From NCBI RefSeq assembly GCF_000166135.1, contig NC_014666.1:1-64000 (forward strand): DNA of 64,000 bases. The letters are read 5' to 3'. Position 1 is the stretch's first letter. Each line of letters begins with the position of its first letter. Positions 13,876 to 24,093 of the stretch are shown piece by piece. Origin of the DNA: Pseudofrankia inefficax (lineage in GTDB: Bacteria > Actinomycetota > Actinomycetes > Frankiales > Frankiaceae). The position numbers and the translations under genes are program-made. Under the pieces are notes generated by a model. The model was not told where the DNA came from and ran no database searches. It saw only the letters and a program-made list of their open reading frames with translations.

Positions 13876-14659
13876 ATGCTGACCGTTGACTTCGACCGTT
13901 TCCCGGTCGGACCTGGCGATCGCGTGCTCGACCTCGGCTGCGGGGGCGGTAGGCACGCCTTCGAGGCCTACCGTCGCGGCGCCGACGTCGTGGGCCTCGA
14001 CTATTCCTTCGACGATGTGGCCGGTGTCGCCCGGATGTTCGGCGCGATGGCGCTGGAGGGCCAGGTCCCGGCCTCCGGGCGGGCCGGCGGGGTGCGCGGC
14101 GACGCCTTCGGGCTGCCGTTCGCGGACGGCACGTTCGACCGGGTCATCGCGTCCGAGATCCTCGAGCACCTGCCGGCGGACGAGAAGGCGATGGCCGAGC
14201 TGGTCCGGGTGCTGCGCCCGGGCGGGCTGGCCGCCGTCACGGTGCCGGCCTGGCTGCCGGAACGGCTGTGCTGGGCGCTCTCCTCCGGCTATCACACGGT
14301 CGAGGGCGGGCACGTGCGCATCTACCGGCGCGACGAGCTGCTGGGCCGGCTCACCGCCGCCGGGCTGGAGTACCTCGGCGGTCACAGCGCGCACGCCCTG
14401 CACGCGCCCTACTGGTGGCTGCGGTGCCTGGTCGGCGTGCACGACGACAACCATCCGGCTACGAAGCTGTACCACCGGATGCTGGTCTGGGACATGATGA
14501 AGCGCCCCCGGACGACCCGGTGGACCGAGCAGCTCCTCAACCCGGTCCTGGGCAAGAGCGTTGTGTTCTACCTGCGCAAGCCCCTGGACGTGCGCCAGCC
14601 GACGGTGGCGGTGCCCGGGCCGGCCACCGCCCAGCGTGAGGCCTTCGCGGAGACTGGCC

Positions 14660-14673
<14 letters not shown>
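13876..14673 (+). CDS. Class I SAM-dependent methyltransferase
   Basis: The 265-residue product has the SAM-binding motif I VLDLGCGGGRHAFEA (about residues 18-32), an acidic residue at the end of strand 2 (VVGLDYSF), and motif EHLPADEKAMAELVRVLRPGG of Methyltransf_11-type enzymes. The ATG lies three bases after the glycosyltransferase stop and the 3' end overlaps the next gene by 14 bases, so translation is probably coupled. The methyl acceptor cannot be inferred; a glycolipid or glycoside intermediate made by the neighbours is a reasonable guess. Confidence 0.87.
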
Positions 14674-16578
<1,905 letters not shown>

Positions 16579-16798
16579 GCCCCGCTCCGGGCCCGCTGGT
16601 GGCTCGGGGCTGACCGGTGGCTCGGCCCGAGGGGTGGCTCGGGCCGTGTGGGTACGCTGCCGGCCGTGGGTGCGCTGGTCGAGCAGCGGGGCCCGGCACT
16701 GCCCGACCCGCGACATGTCCTGGACCACCTGAGGCAGCCCGCCAGCCGCGCGTCCCGTTCCGCGGAACGCGGAGATCGTTTGGCTGCGCGCGTGGTGG

Positions 16799-18517
16799 TC
16801 AGCTGGTGATCGGACCGCCGCGCGGTCGGCCATCCCGGTCCAGCCACACGTAGTTGTCGCCCACCCGGACGCCGCCGAACTCGACCGGAGCGGACGGCAG
16901 CGCGTCGCGGCCGGCGGTGTCGCAGGCGTACGGCCACTCGACGCCGGACCAGCGCGAGCTCCAGGTCGTGCACCAGCCCGTCGCGGGCGTCTCGGCGGAG
17001 ACCGGCCCGCGCCCCAGGTCGAGCACGGTCGTCTCACCCCGGACCCGCAGGACGTAGCGGGTGGCGCCGGCCCGCAGGACGAAGTCGCCGCTCTGTCCTC
17101 GGGCCGCCAGACCCGCCCCGAACGCGTCCGTGAAGACCCAGGCATCCCTGGCGTCCCAGGACCAGGTGGTCTCGCCGGTCTCGAGATCGAAGCCCTCCAG
17201 CGTGACGCCGAAGTTCTCGTAGTCCGCGTTCAGCCCGGAGGTCACGGTGCCGCGGAACACACAGCGCACCGGGTGAGCCGGGTCGAACGCGATCCGGGGA
17301 CAGCCGAGCGTCGCGCCGGGCCGCGTCCAGACCCGCTCACCTGTCGTCGCGCGGATTCCCACAAGAGCGTTCAGGTCCGTCTGGGCGACCGGCGCCAAAC
17401 TGTCGGCGAGCAGCCCGTTGACGGGGCTGCCCACGTACACGTCACCGCGGCGCACGGAGTCCATGCCGATGAACACCACGCCGTCGGCCGTCGCGCCGAA
17501 GACCTTGGTGGCCGGCTCCTGCCAGATCATCGTCCCGTCGTCGGCGACGGCAGCCAGCGTCTCGTCGTTGCCCGACAAGACCAGATCATCGCCGACCTCG
17601 CGGGTATCGCTCCCGATCCTGAGCGGCGCCTCGAGGCGAACCCGACCGCTCCGCGCGTCAAGGACGACCTTGGACAGCGGGCCGGCGTCATCATCAGCCG
17701 CGGCGACCAGGCAGATCGCGGACCCGTTCTCGCAGACTCGCGGGGACGATGCCACCGAGAGATCTTCCCCGTAGCTCCACCGCCGCTCCCCGGTGGCCGC
17801 GTCCGCGGCTACGACCGAGACCGTGTCGTCGGCACCCGCGGGCGTCAGCCACACCACAGTCGCGCCGTTGTCGACCACCAGCGGAGTGAACTGCCCGAGG
17901 TCCCCCTCAATCCGCGAGATGCTCGCCGGGGCCGTCCAACGCGCCCGCCCGGTCGCCGGGTCCAGGGCCGCGATCCTGTCCACGAGATTCTCGTCCGTAG
18001 ACGAAAAGACGAGGACCGACCCACGGGCCGCCACCGGCTTCCCGAGTGCGACCAGGTCGCTCGACCAGGCCTGCCCGACCGTCTCCGGCCCCCGGTCGCG
18101 GGTGGCAACGACGGCGACGCCGATGCCGGTGCCGATCAGGGCCAGCTGGACCACCAGCCCCGCGGTCACGGTCAGGGCCAGCCACGGCCGACGTCCCGAC
18201 CGGCCTGCCGAGTTCGGGAGGTTCGGCGGGTTCGCTCCCCGCGTGGTCCGGGTAGCAGGCGTCGGGTGCGCGGCCTCCGCGGTGGGCGTGGCCTGCGCGG
18301 GTGGCGAAGCCAGGATGGCCTGCGTGGCTGGCGTCGTTGGCGGGGCCTCCGTGGTTGGCGAACCCTGGGCCGCCTGCGTGGTCGGCGAGCCCAGAGCGGC
18401 CTGGACGCGCTGCGCGGCCTCGGCCTGGCCTAACCCCGCGGGTAAGTCAGCCGTGGGCGCGGCCCACGGCTGATCGGCGCCAGGCGCGGCGGCGGTCGCC
18501 GAGAACTCCGCATCCAT
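16799..18517 (-). CDS. Membrane-anchored PQQ-type beta-propeller protein
   Basis: The start is set at ATG 18517 (MDAEFSATAA), which follows GGGGGAAGC; the frame continues to 18673 without support. Of 572 residues, 1-115 are a low-complexity Ala/Pro/Thr cytoplasmic tail with imperfect GSPTTQAAQ-like repeats. One membrane helix follows (LTVTAGLVVQLALIGTGIGV). The rest is an extracytoplasmic beta-propeller with repeated blades of the form ALDPATGRARW, AADAATGERRWSY and GIRATTGERVW (PQQ_2 type). There are no catalytic residues for a quinoprotein dehydrogenase, so a scaffold, sensor or BamB-like assembly role is more likely. It is convergent with the methyltransferase cluster. Confidence 0.82.
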   Translation of the reverse strand: MDAEFSATAAAPGADQPWAAPTADLPAGLGQAEAAQRVQAALGSPTTQAAQGSPTTEAPPTTPATQAILASPPAQATPTAEAAHPTPATRTTRGANPPNLPNSAGRSGRRPWLALTVTAGLVVQLALIGTGIGVAVVATRDRGPETVGQAWSSDLVALGKPVAARGSVLVFSSTDENLVDRIAALDPATGRARWTAPASISRIEGDLGQFTPLVVDNGATVVWLTPAGADDTVSVVAADAATGERRWSYGEDLSVASSPRVCENGSAICLVAAADDDAGPLSKVVLDARSGRVRLEAPLRIGSDTREVGDDLVLSGNDETLAAVADDGTMIWQEPATKVFGATADGVVFIGMDSVRRGDVYVGSPVNGLLADSLAPVAQTDLNALVGIRATTGERVWTRPGATLGCPRIAFDPAHPVRCVFRGTVTSGLNADYENFGVTLEGFDLETGETTWSWDARDAWVFTDAFGAGLAARGQSGDFVLRAGATRYVLRVRGETTVLDLGRGPVSAETPATGWCTTWSSRWSGVEWPYACDTAGRDALPSAPVEFGGVRVGDNYVWLDRDGRPRGGPITS

Positions 18518-18774
18518 GCTTCCCCCGTGATCTTGTGGCTGTCGGGACGGATCGCCATCATCCAGACAATCCCCCGCAGACGCCAGCCAGTACGACAAGC
18601 GGTTGGCCCGTACCGGAAACGCCCCGCGGTCCTCTGACCAGCGCGGCGACCCGCGATCCCGGGCATCGACCAACCCAAGGTCGTCGGTGCTGACGGGTAC
18701 CTGGTGCCTGACCGCTCGGTGCCCGGACGGGGTGACAGGGCCTCATGGCGCGAGATCTGGCGAAGCGATCAAAG

Positions 18775-18789
18775 TGACCGTGATGGTCA
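18775..18789 (-). terminator. Hairpin flanking the left attachment site
   Basis: TGACC/GGTCA closes a five-base loop and is followed on the minus strand by CTTTGATCG. This is the chromosomal counterpart of the tRNA-Ala terminator at 32278-32310, and probably ended the tRNA transcript before the element inserted. Confidence 0.5.
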
Positions 18790-18809
18790 GTAATACCGGC
18801 AGATCAGAA

Positions 18810-18855
18810 GGGTGGAGACGGGGAGACTCGAACTCCCAACCCCTGCCTTGCAAAG
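18810..18855 (-). repeat. attL: attL: 46-bp direct repeat (tRNA-Ala 3' half)
   Basis: From GGGTGGAGACGGGG to CCTTGCAAAG this is identical base for base to 32321-32366. It equals the tRNA-Ala sequence from the anticodon loop to just past the 3' end, without the 5' half, so it is not a functional tRNA. Weaker similarity continues leftward to about 18766. Confidence 0.93.
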
Positions 18856-18896
18856 TCGGTCCGGGGTGTCCACAGACGTCCGTGGACGTCCGGAGA

Positions 18897-18939
18897 CCTC
18901 GGTGGACGATGTACGTGGTTCTGTCGTCGTCCACCGAGG
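18897..18939. repeat. 13-bp inverted repeat near attL
   Basis: CCTCGGTGGACGA (18897-18909) and TCGTCCACCGAGG (18927-18939) are perfect inverted copies 17 bases apart. It may be a protein-binding site or a hairpin terminating leftward transcription. Confidence 0.7.
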
Positions 18940-18960
18940 TCCGTGCTCGTCTGCTGGCTC

Positions 18961-18982
18961 GGCTACACGCTTGGCTACACGC
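18961..18982 (+). promoter_or_regulatory. Candidate left arm-type integrase sites
   Basis: GGCTACACG occurs twice with a 12-base period (18961 and 18973). The same tandem pair, same spacing and orientation, lies inside the right end at 32254-32272. Paired direct sites flanking a core are typical of arm-type binding sites of tyrosine integrases. Confidence 0.6.
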
Positions 18983-19103
18983 ACCGGCATCGACGGAGGG
19001 GTCTCCGATCAACGAACACTGTGGGTGACGTCCGCAATCTTGACCTTGCAGTCTTGACGTAGTGTGACCATTCAGAGGCCAGCAAGATCGATTTGTGGAA
19101 GCT

Positions 19104-19162
19104 CTGTGGATAACCAGCCACAACTTGTTGGTGCCCTGTGGACAGATGACCACAACCTGTGG
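19104..19162 (-). promoter_or_regulatory. Cluster of DnaA-box-like sites in the AICE
   Basis: CTGTGGATAA (19104-19113) is the exact reverse complement of the consensus box TTATCCACAG. CTGTGGACAG (19136-19145) and CCTGTGGG (19156-19163) are near matches, interleaved with CCACAAC motifs at 19118 and 19150. This could be a replication-related site of the element. Confidence 0.5.
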
Positions 19163-19370
19163 GCGAACTACACGAGTGCAACTTCCGCGAAACCGAGTGC
19201 TAGGATTACGCCAGAGCGTGACGAAACCCCGGCGCGGTGCCGGGGTTGGCACTGAACCGGGGTCCCGTCTGCATTTGGCGATGCCAGCGAGACGTTACAG
19301 GAAGAGGTCTGCCCGACGTGGCTGATCCCCTCCTTTGGTTCTGTGCCCAGGGCTCGGAACGGAGGTGATC

Positions 19371-19547
19371 ATGTTGGCGAAGCCTGTTAAGCCGGGTACC
19401 CCGGCGCCGGCGTCCGGCCAGTACCGTCCGAAGGGCGGCGGCGCGGAGGTGACCGTCCCCAAGGGGCACCGTCTGCCTCCCACCCCCCGTCCTGGTCAGG
19501 TGTGGAAGATCGTCGACCGGACGAAGAACGCGAGCGGACGGGGCTAA
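19371..19547 (+). CDS. YjzC-like small protein
   Basis: The ATG at 19371 follows a near-perfect GGAGGTGATC. The 58-residue product has the pattern KPGTPAPASGQYRPKGGG, then VPKGHRLPPTPRPGQVW and a charged tail, which resembles the small YjzC family of Firmicutes and its actinobacterial relatives: Lys-Pro-Gly, Ala-Pro-x-Ser/Asn-Gly-x-Tyr, then a Pro/Trp end. The function of the family is unknown. It is followed by a UUCG hairpin, indicating a monocistronic unit at the element's left end. A longer in-frame start at 19335 lacks a ribosome-binding site. Confidence 0.72.
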   Translation: MLAKPVKPGTPAPASGQYRPKGGGAEVTVPKGHRLPPTPRPGQVWKIVDRTKNASGRG

Positions 19548-19569
19548 AGCACGTCAACTCTGCTAGGAG

Positions 19570-19595
19570 CCGGAGCCTCATTCGTGAGGCTCCGG
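19570..19595 (+). terminator. UUCG-capped hairpin after the YjzC-like gene
   Basis: CCGGAGCCTCA pairs perfectly with TGAGGCTCCGG around a TTCG tetraloop. The T tract is weak (TCTCC), but the stem is very stable. Confidence 0.75.
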
Positions 19596-19810
19596 TCTCC
19601 ATATCGTGCGAGGTAGGGGCTGTTGCTAGCCTTGCAAGGAGTCTTCGCCGACTCCTGTCTGTGCTCTCGTTTGGCCGCTGGTCGAGATCGCTCAACTGGC
19701 ACTGCGGCTGCCCCTACCGCAATTGGTGATTTTGTGGAGGCGCGCGCTCCTTTCTCTGCGCCGTTCAGCCTCCCCACTCTCTTACTGACCTCGACTATAT
19801 GAGAGCGTCA

Positions 19811-20680
19811 ATGGCCATCGAACTCAAGATCTCGCGGGATCGACTCGACGAGCAGCTACAGATTTCGATAGCGAAGGGCTACGATATCGGCAAGTTGCCG
19901 CAAGGCTCGGCCGCCGAACGTCAGTTGCTTCTGCAGTCTTTCCGTAGCTGGGATGAATTCAACGGTAGGCTTCTAGAGCAGGCTTTTGTGCCCGTGTCCT
20001 GGCGCGAGCGGAGCCCGAGAAGCCAATATGCGGATCTTGGTGATATTACCTTCTTGTCGGTCAATGTTCTTGGCCCCGACCAGGCGCCGACATTGATTGA
20101 TCTGATCAGTGAGAAGGTCCGCAAGCTGGAGTCACTAAGAGCTTCTCTCGATCTTTTCGATGAAGGAGTAGGTGTTGTGGCTGCTAGTGCCGTCGGTGGG
20201 CCGAGCGTATCGGCGCCCGCGGCCGTCGTACCTCGGGCAATATTTCTGGTGCATGGCCGGGACAACGCCGCACGTCTGCAGGTACAACGCGTTTTGGAGA
20301 AAGCCACACCGCTGGAGGTGATCGTCCTCGCCGACCAACCGAATAGTGGGCAGACGATCATAGAAAAGCTTGAGGGGCACTTCGAAAATAGTGCGTTCGC
20401 TGTGATTCTGATGACGGCCGACGACGAGGGACGCCTGAAGGGTTCCGCCGACCTGCAGTCGAGGGCTCGCCAGAATGTAATTCTGGAACTCGGTTATGCG
20501 GCGGCCAAGCTGGGGCGTCGAAACGTTGCAATTCTTTTTGAAGATGGCGTCGAGATGCCAAGTGACTTTCACGGAGTTGGCCGCACCCTGTTTGACTCGG
20601 GTAACGGGTGGATCTTGGAGATCCTTGCGGAAATGAAGGTTGCGGGTATCGAGGCCGACCTTAACAAGCTCATGCCGTAA
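19811..20680 (+). CDS. TIR-like (CAP12/Pycsar-type) putative nucleotide-binding defence protein
   Basis: The 289-residue product (ATG 19811; 19799 is an alternative) has an N-terminal domain of unknown family (1-120) and, after an Ala/Val-rich linker, a TIR-like domain of the 'predicted nucleotide-binding protein' group (about 143-275): IFLVHGRDNAARLQVQRVLE, LADQPNSGQTIIEKLE, AFAVILMTADDEG and RARQNVILELGYAAAKLGR with the Glu (E226) in the place of the TIR NADase glutamate. Family members act as NAD-depleting effectors in phage defence; that role here is inferred. Base composition is visibly less GC-rich than the rest of the window, with many A/T-ending codons, so this looks like recently acquired cargo. 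No adjacent nucleotide cyclase is seen. Confidence 0.82.
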   Translation: MAIELKISRDRLDEQLQISIAKGYDIGKLPQGSAAERQLLLQSFRSWDEFNGRLLEQAFVPVSWRERSPRSQYADLGDITFLSVNVLGPDQAPTLIDLISEKVRKLESLRASLDLFDEGVGVVAASAVGGPSVSAPAAVVPRAIFLVHGRDNAARLQVQRVLEKATPLEVIVLADQPNSGQTIIEKLEGHFENSAFAVILMTADDEGRLKGSADLQSRARQNVILELGYAAAKLGRRNVAILFEDGVEMPSDFHGVGRTLFDSGNGWILEILAEMKVAGIEADLNKLMP

Positions 20681-20728
20681 TTGTGTTCTTGGCCCATTGA
20701 CGGCGACGCGCCGGGGAGCACGGCGCTC

Positions 20729-20759
20729 CAGCGCCGCGCGCACCCGTCGCGCGGCGCTG
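20729..20759 (+). terminator. Hairpin after the TIR-like gene
   Basis: CAGCGCCGCGCG and CGCGCGGCGCTG form a perfect 12-bp stem with a seven-base loop, 49 bases past the stop codon. There is no T tract. Confidence 0.6.
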
Positions 20760-20878
20760 GCAACGTCCCTTGATCTCAAAACGAGCAATTCGGCAGCGCA
20801 TCATGGTTGCGCGGCACGCATGCCGATCATCTTGGACCCTGCCGACGAGGGCTTGCCCTCCATTGGCTGTGGCGAGCG

Positions 20879-21034
20879 TGATCCCTTCGGTGTGCCGGCG
20901 GGCTTGTCCCTACCTCCGGGTTCTCGGCCGTGCAAGATCCGCCGTCGAGCCTTGATCCACGAACAGCCGTGCGGATCTTGCACGGTCGGGGTTCCGGTGG
21001 TAGCCCTCGGGCGTCGGCATACCGAAGTGATCAC
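20879..21034. repeat. Long imperfect inverted repeat
   Basis: The inner arms CCGTGCAAGATCCGC (20928-20942) and GCGGATCTTGCACGG (20971-20985) are perfect. The outer arms, around GATCCCTTCGGTGTGCCG (20879-20896) and its near complement ending at about 21034, match with few differences, separated by a diverged stretch. Arms total about 62 bases each around a 28-base centre. It is noncoding and convergent to PhzF. Confidence 0.7.
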
Positions 21035-21124
21035 GCGGACCTGTTCTGTTCCTCCCACCCCTTTGGGAGCCGGCGGGGGGTTCGGGGGGCGAAGCCCCCT
21101 GAGGTCTTCCCGACGGAGCGCCTC

Positions 21125-21799
21125 TCAGAGCTGGCGGGGTGGGTCTTCGGTGACGTGGCCGCCGATGTCGGCGTAGCCGGCTGGGCCTGGGGCGGCGTAG
21201 ATGACAGAGCCTTCGCCATGGTGGATGGTCATGCGGCGGCCGAGTGCGGCGGCGAGGCGCATGGCTCCGGTGCCGCAGGCTTCGTCTTCGGGGATCCCGA
21301 CGCGGGCGGCGTAGGTGCGCATGCGGGCGATGCCGGCGGGTTCGTCGATCCAGGCCCACAGTTGGGTGAAGTCCTGGGTGGGGCTGAGCGGGCCGTCGAG
21401 GTCGTCGACCTCGCGCGGGTCGTCGAGGCGTTCGGCCCACCACGGCGGGGTCATCGACAAGGGTGCGCGGACCCAGACTCCGGCGGAATCGGCCCAGCTT
21501 TCGGCCTCGCGGCCGGTCGTGCGCAGGACGGACGGGTGGTGTCCGGTGAGGCGGGCGATGGTCCAGGCGGCGCCGACCGCGGCGTGTCCGGCGAACGGGA
21601 TCTGGCGCGAGAGGTTGTGGATCGAGATCTCGGCCTTCTCGACGTCGTCGAGGAAGATGGTCTCGCTGTAGCCAAGGGTCTTGGCGATGGCCTGGCGCTC
21701 GTCGGGGCCGAGGTTGCCGGGGTCCTCGATGACGCCGAGCGGGTTGCCGCCGTGGCCGTGCTCGTCGCTGAACACGCGGACGACGTGTGCTGTGACCAC
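21125..21799 (-). CDS. PhzF-family isomerase-like protein
   Basis: PhzF-family enzymes catalyse proton-shift isomerisations on small cyclic substrates. The GTG at 21799 follows GGGGAGG. The 224-residue product has VFSDEHGHGGNPLGV, the catalytic-Glu motif YSETIFL, a GHAAVGAAW loop near residue 70, and the second-half DEACGTGAM motif. It is shorter than typical PhzF proteins (about 260-290), with the middle region reduced. It lies within the element between noncoding repeats and the TPR regulator and is probably cargo; no phenazine genes are nearby, so the substrate is unknown. Confidence 0.85.
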   Translation of the reverse strand: MVTAHVVRVFSDEHGHGGNPLGVIEDPGNLGPDERQAIAKTLGYSETIFLDDVEKAEISIHNLSRQIPFAGHAAVGAAWTIARLTGHHPSVLRTTGREAESWADSAGVWVRAPLSMTPPWWAERLDDPREVDDLDGPLSPTQDFTQLWAWIDEPAGIARMRTYAARVGIPEDEACGTGAMRLAAALGRRMTIHHGEGSVIYAAPGPAGYADIGGHVTEDPPRQL

Positions 21800-21934
21800 T
21801 CGGCGTGCCTCCCCGGGTGTGGCGTTCCGGGGTCCACGATGCCCGCCGCGACGGGCGTTGTCCTGGGACTTGGCGGGTTCGCGGAAGGTTGACGAGCGGT
21901 CATGATCCGCTTGGCCGGCGCGGGCCGGCGCCAG

Positions 21935-23302
21935 TTAGAAGGCGGTGATCTCCTCGCGCAGGTCGGCGGCGAGCGAGATCCCGCGGTAGGGGCCGGTGGC
22001 GAGCAGGGTGGACATGCGGCCGAGGCTGCGGCGGTGCCATTCGACCCGCTGGGGTTCCGGGATCGTCAGGACGGGGCGCAGGGATTCGCGGGCGGCCTCG
22101 ACGTCGCCGAGGTGTAGGCGTGACGTGGCCTGGTAGATGTGGCCGAGCAGCTCGTCGCCGACGTAGCGCTCTTCGGCTGGTCCGGTCTCGAACATCTCGA
22201 TTGCGGTGGTTGCTTCCCGGTCGGAGATGCGGGCGCTGTCGCGGTCGGGGAACCAGATCAGAGCGCTCGTGCCGTAGAAGTGGACCTTCGTTCGGGGGAA
22301 GCCGAACAGGCCGACGGCGAATTCGTCGGGCTGGGCCTGGTCGGTGGCGTGCTTCGCCGCGTCGAGCGCCTTGTGGGTTCCGGCAAGGTTCCCCAGGTTC
22401 GCGTGGCACTGGGCCTGGCCGCAGACGAGACGGGCGAAAGCGGTCCCGGTCGGGCGTAGTTCCATGCCGGCGCTGATGTAGCGGGCGGCCTCGGTGTACC
22501 GGCCGTCCAGGCGGGCGATCAGGCTTTGCGTGCCGCGTGCCCAGACGGCGAGGTCGCGGTGTCCGGCGAGGTCGGCGCACAGCAGGGCCGCGCGGGCGTT
22601 CGTCATCGCGACGTTCGTCCGGCCGACGTCCATGGTGGCGTAGGCGAGGATGCCGGAGAGCTGGCCGGCGATCAGGTGCAGGTCGCGGAGCTGGTCGGGA
22701 CGGTTCGGCCGGTCGATCGCGGCGAACACCCGGGCGCGGAGTGGGACGGCCTGCGACAGGATTGCCTCGGGCGCGGCCGACATGTAGTCGATAGCAAGTC
22801 GGCGGGTGTCGTCGGCGAACTGCTCGACGGTGAGCGGGTCCAGCCTGGCCATGCCGTACCGGTCCAGGAAGGCAAGCGCGTGCGAGGCGGCCGCGGTCCC
22901 CAGATCGACGTCAGCGCTCGCGACGGCCATCGCTCCGGCGGCACCGGCAAGGACGATCCGCCGGTCGGGCTTCGCGGGCTCGTCGAGCACCACGGGCGGG
23001 GCCTGCGCGGCGATGGGGCTTGCTGGCTCGGCGAGTCCGAGCAGGGCGCGCGGGATGTCTAGACCGTTCGCGAACCGCTCGTACATATCCAGGCTGGTGA
23101 CCTGGCGCTTTCCCCGAAGAATGTGCGAGATGTGCGACTGCGGGACCTCGCACAGGGTGGCGATCTGGGTTTGGGTCGCGCCGGTCCACCGCTGGTAGAT
23201 CTTCAGCAGAGCGCCGATATCGCGTCTGGCCAGGGCTTCTGTGACCTCGGGCCGTTGCCAGAAGTCGGGCGGGGTGACGGGGCGCGGGCTGCGTGGGGTC
23301 AT
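21935..23302 (-). CDS. XRE-type regulator with TPR-like C-terminal region
   Basis: The 455-residue product has an N-terminal helix-turn-helix (about 30-85: TGATQTQIATLCEVPQSHIS, then ILRGKRQVTSLDMYERFANG) and a long helical C-terminal region with tetratricopeptide-like repeats (such as ALDAAKHATDQAQPDEFAVG and ATSRLHLGDVEAARESLRPV). This architecture is common in actinobacterial regulators that sense a ligand or peptide. GGAAGG precedes the ATG. It is divergent from the gene at 23500, with about 200 bases between that probably hold both promoters. The regulator's target is not evident; control of element or cargo genes is inferred. Confidence 0.85.
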   Translation of the reverse strand: MTPRSPRPVTPPDFWQRPEVTEALARRDIGALLKIYQRWTGATQTQIATLCEVPQSHISHILRGKRQVTSLDMYERFANGLDIPRALLGLAEPASPIAAQAPPVVLDEPAKPDRRIVLAGAAGAMAVASADVDLGTAAASHALAFLDRYGMARLDPLTVEQFADDTRRLAIDYMSAAPEAILSQAVPLRARVFAAIDRPNRPDQLRDLHLIAGQLSGILAYATMDVGRTNVAMTNARAALLCADLAGHRDLAVWARGTQSLIARLDGRYTEAARYISAGMELRPTGTAFARLVCGQAQCHANLGNLAGTHKALDAAKHATDQAQPDEFAVGLFGFPRTKVHFYGTSALIWFPDRDSARISDREATTAIEMFETGPAEERYVGDELLGHIYQATSRLHLGDVEAARESLRPVLTIPEPQRVEWHRRSLGRMSTLLATGPYRGISLAADLREEITAF

Positions 23303-23499
23303 GTGCGCGGCCTTCCGTGGGAGCGCTTTATCCCTGACATGCCGGTCGTGGCGCTATGCGGGAGTGTAGCCACCCTTCGTATACGCCCATAGCCCTTCCA
23401 ACACGATCTGGTCGCGGAAAGGCTTCGGCCAACCCCGCCGCGGCGGCGCTCGTCGCGGCGGGGCCGGAAATGGCCTGTGAGCAGAACGGAGAGTGTCAG

Positions 23500-24006
23500 A
23501 TGACGCGGGACCTCGTGAAAGGCCTGGCAGAAGTCGCTGAGAACGGCGAACACGGGACCGCGGCCGGCGGTGCGGTGCCCGAACGGCGGGACTCGTCGCC
23601 CGGGGTCGTCGCTACGCCGTGGGACGGCGATGATTGGGCACTCGTCGTCGGATCGGGCTCGGACCTCGCGGAGCTGTACGACGGAATCGCGGGGCTCCCG
23701 ACGGGCCTGGCGTTCGTCGAAGCATTCGGCGATGTCGATCTCGTCCTGGTCTACCGGCCCGCGGGCACGGCGTCGACGTCGGCCGGCCCGCTCGACGCGC
23801 TCGTGGACCAGGCGGTGCGGCACGGCGGCACGCTCGTCGGCTCCGGCGGTCCGAACGGTCTGTCGACCGGCGAGCAGTACCGAACCTCTGCGGAACGGGC
23901 CGCGTTCGCCGCTGGGCAGGCCGACGCGCTCGGCAGGATGCGACGCGCGCTGACGGGAGAGGCCGACGCACGGCCCAACGGCCACGGTGTGCCGATCGCG
24001 TCGTAG
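23500..24006 (+). CDS. AICE protein of unknown function (paired-family member A)
   Basis: I start at ATG 23500 (MTRDLVKGLAEV) behind GGAGAG; the frame extends to 23356 without support. The 168-residue product has a central segment LPTGLAFVEAFGDVDLVLVY that resembles VPAGAVFVEHFNDVEAVLLF of the other small AICE protein at 29741. Each is preceded by a short strand-rich region. No known domain or catalytic motif is recognisable, and there is no membrane segment. It is divergent from the TPR regulator and convergent with the small HTH gene. Confidence 0.68.
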   Translation: MTRDLVKGLAEVAENGEHGTAAGGAVPERRDSSPGVVATPWDGDDWALVVGSGSDLAELYDGIAGLPTGLAFVEAFGDVDLVLVYRPAGTASTSAGPLDALVDQAVRHGGTLVGSGGPNGLSTGEQYRTSAERAAFAAGQADALGRMRRALTGEADARPNGHGVPIAS

Positions 24007-24027
24007 TAACCACATCGGACAGCAGAC

Positions 24028-24067
24028 GGGCCGGACTTCGCGGGCGACTAACCCGCGGGTCCGGCCC
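24028..24067. terminator. Bidirectional hairpin terminator
   Basis: GGGCCGGAC (24028-24036) pairs with GTCCGGCCC (24059-24067), enclosing a second stem CGCGGG/CCCGCG. It lies between the convergent genes at 24006 and 24094, so it can serve both. Confidence 0.75.
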
Positions 24068-24093
24068 TCCGTCGTTCCCGGACCCGGGCCGGG

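Larger units (their letters stand above)
18856..19370. other. AICE left-end noncoding region
   Basis: No supported gene is present before 19371. The stretch holds a 13-bp inverted repeat, tandem GGCTACACG sites shared with the right end, and a cluster of TGTGGA-type sites including a consensus DnaA box. It looks like a recombination and replication control region. Confidence 0.6.

Noticed and set aside
18810-18855. tRNA gene on the left
   Set aside because: Only the 3' half of tRNA-Ala is present with no 5' half, so it is an attachment site and not a tRNA.
21125-21799. Phenazine biosynthesis locus
   Set aside because: Only a PhzF-family protein is present; no other phz genes lie nearby, and the family is functionally broad.
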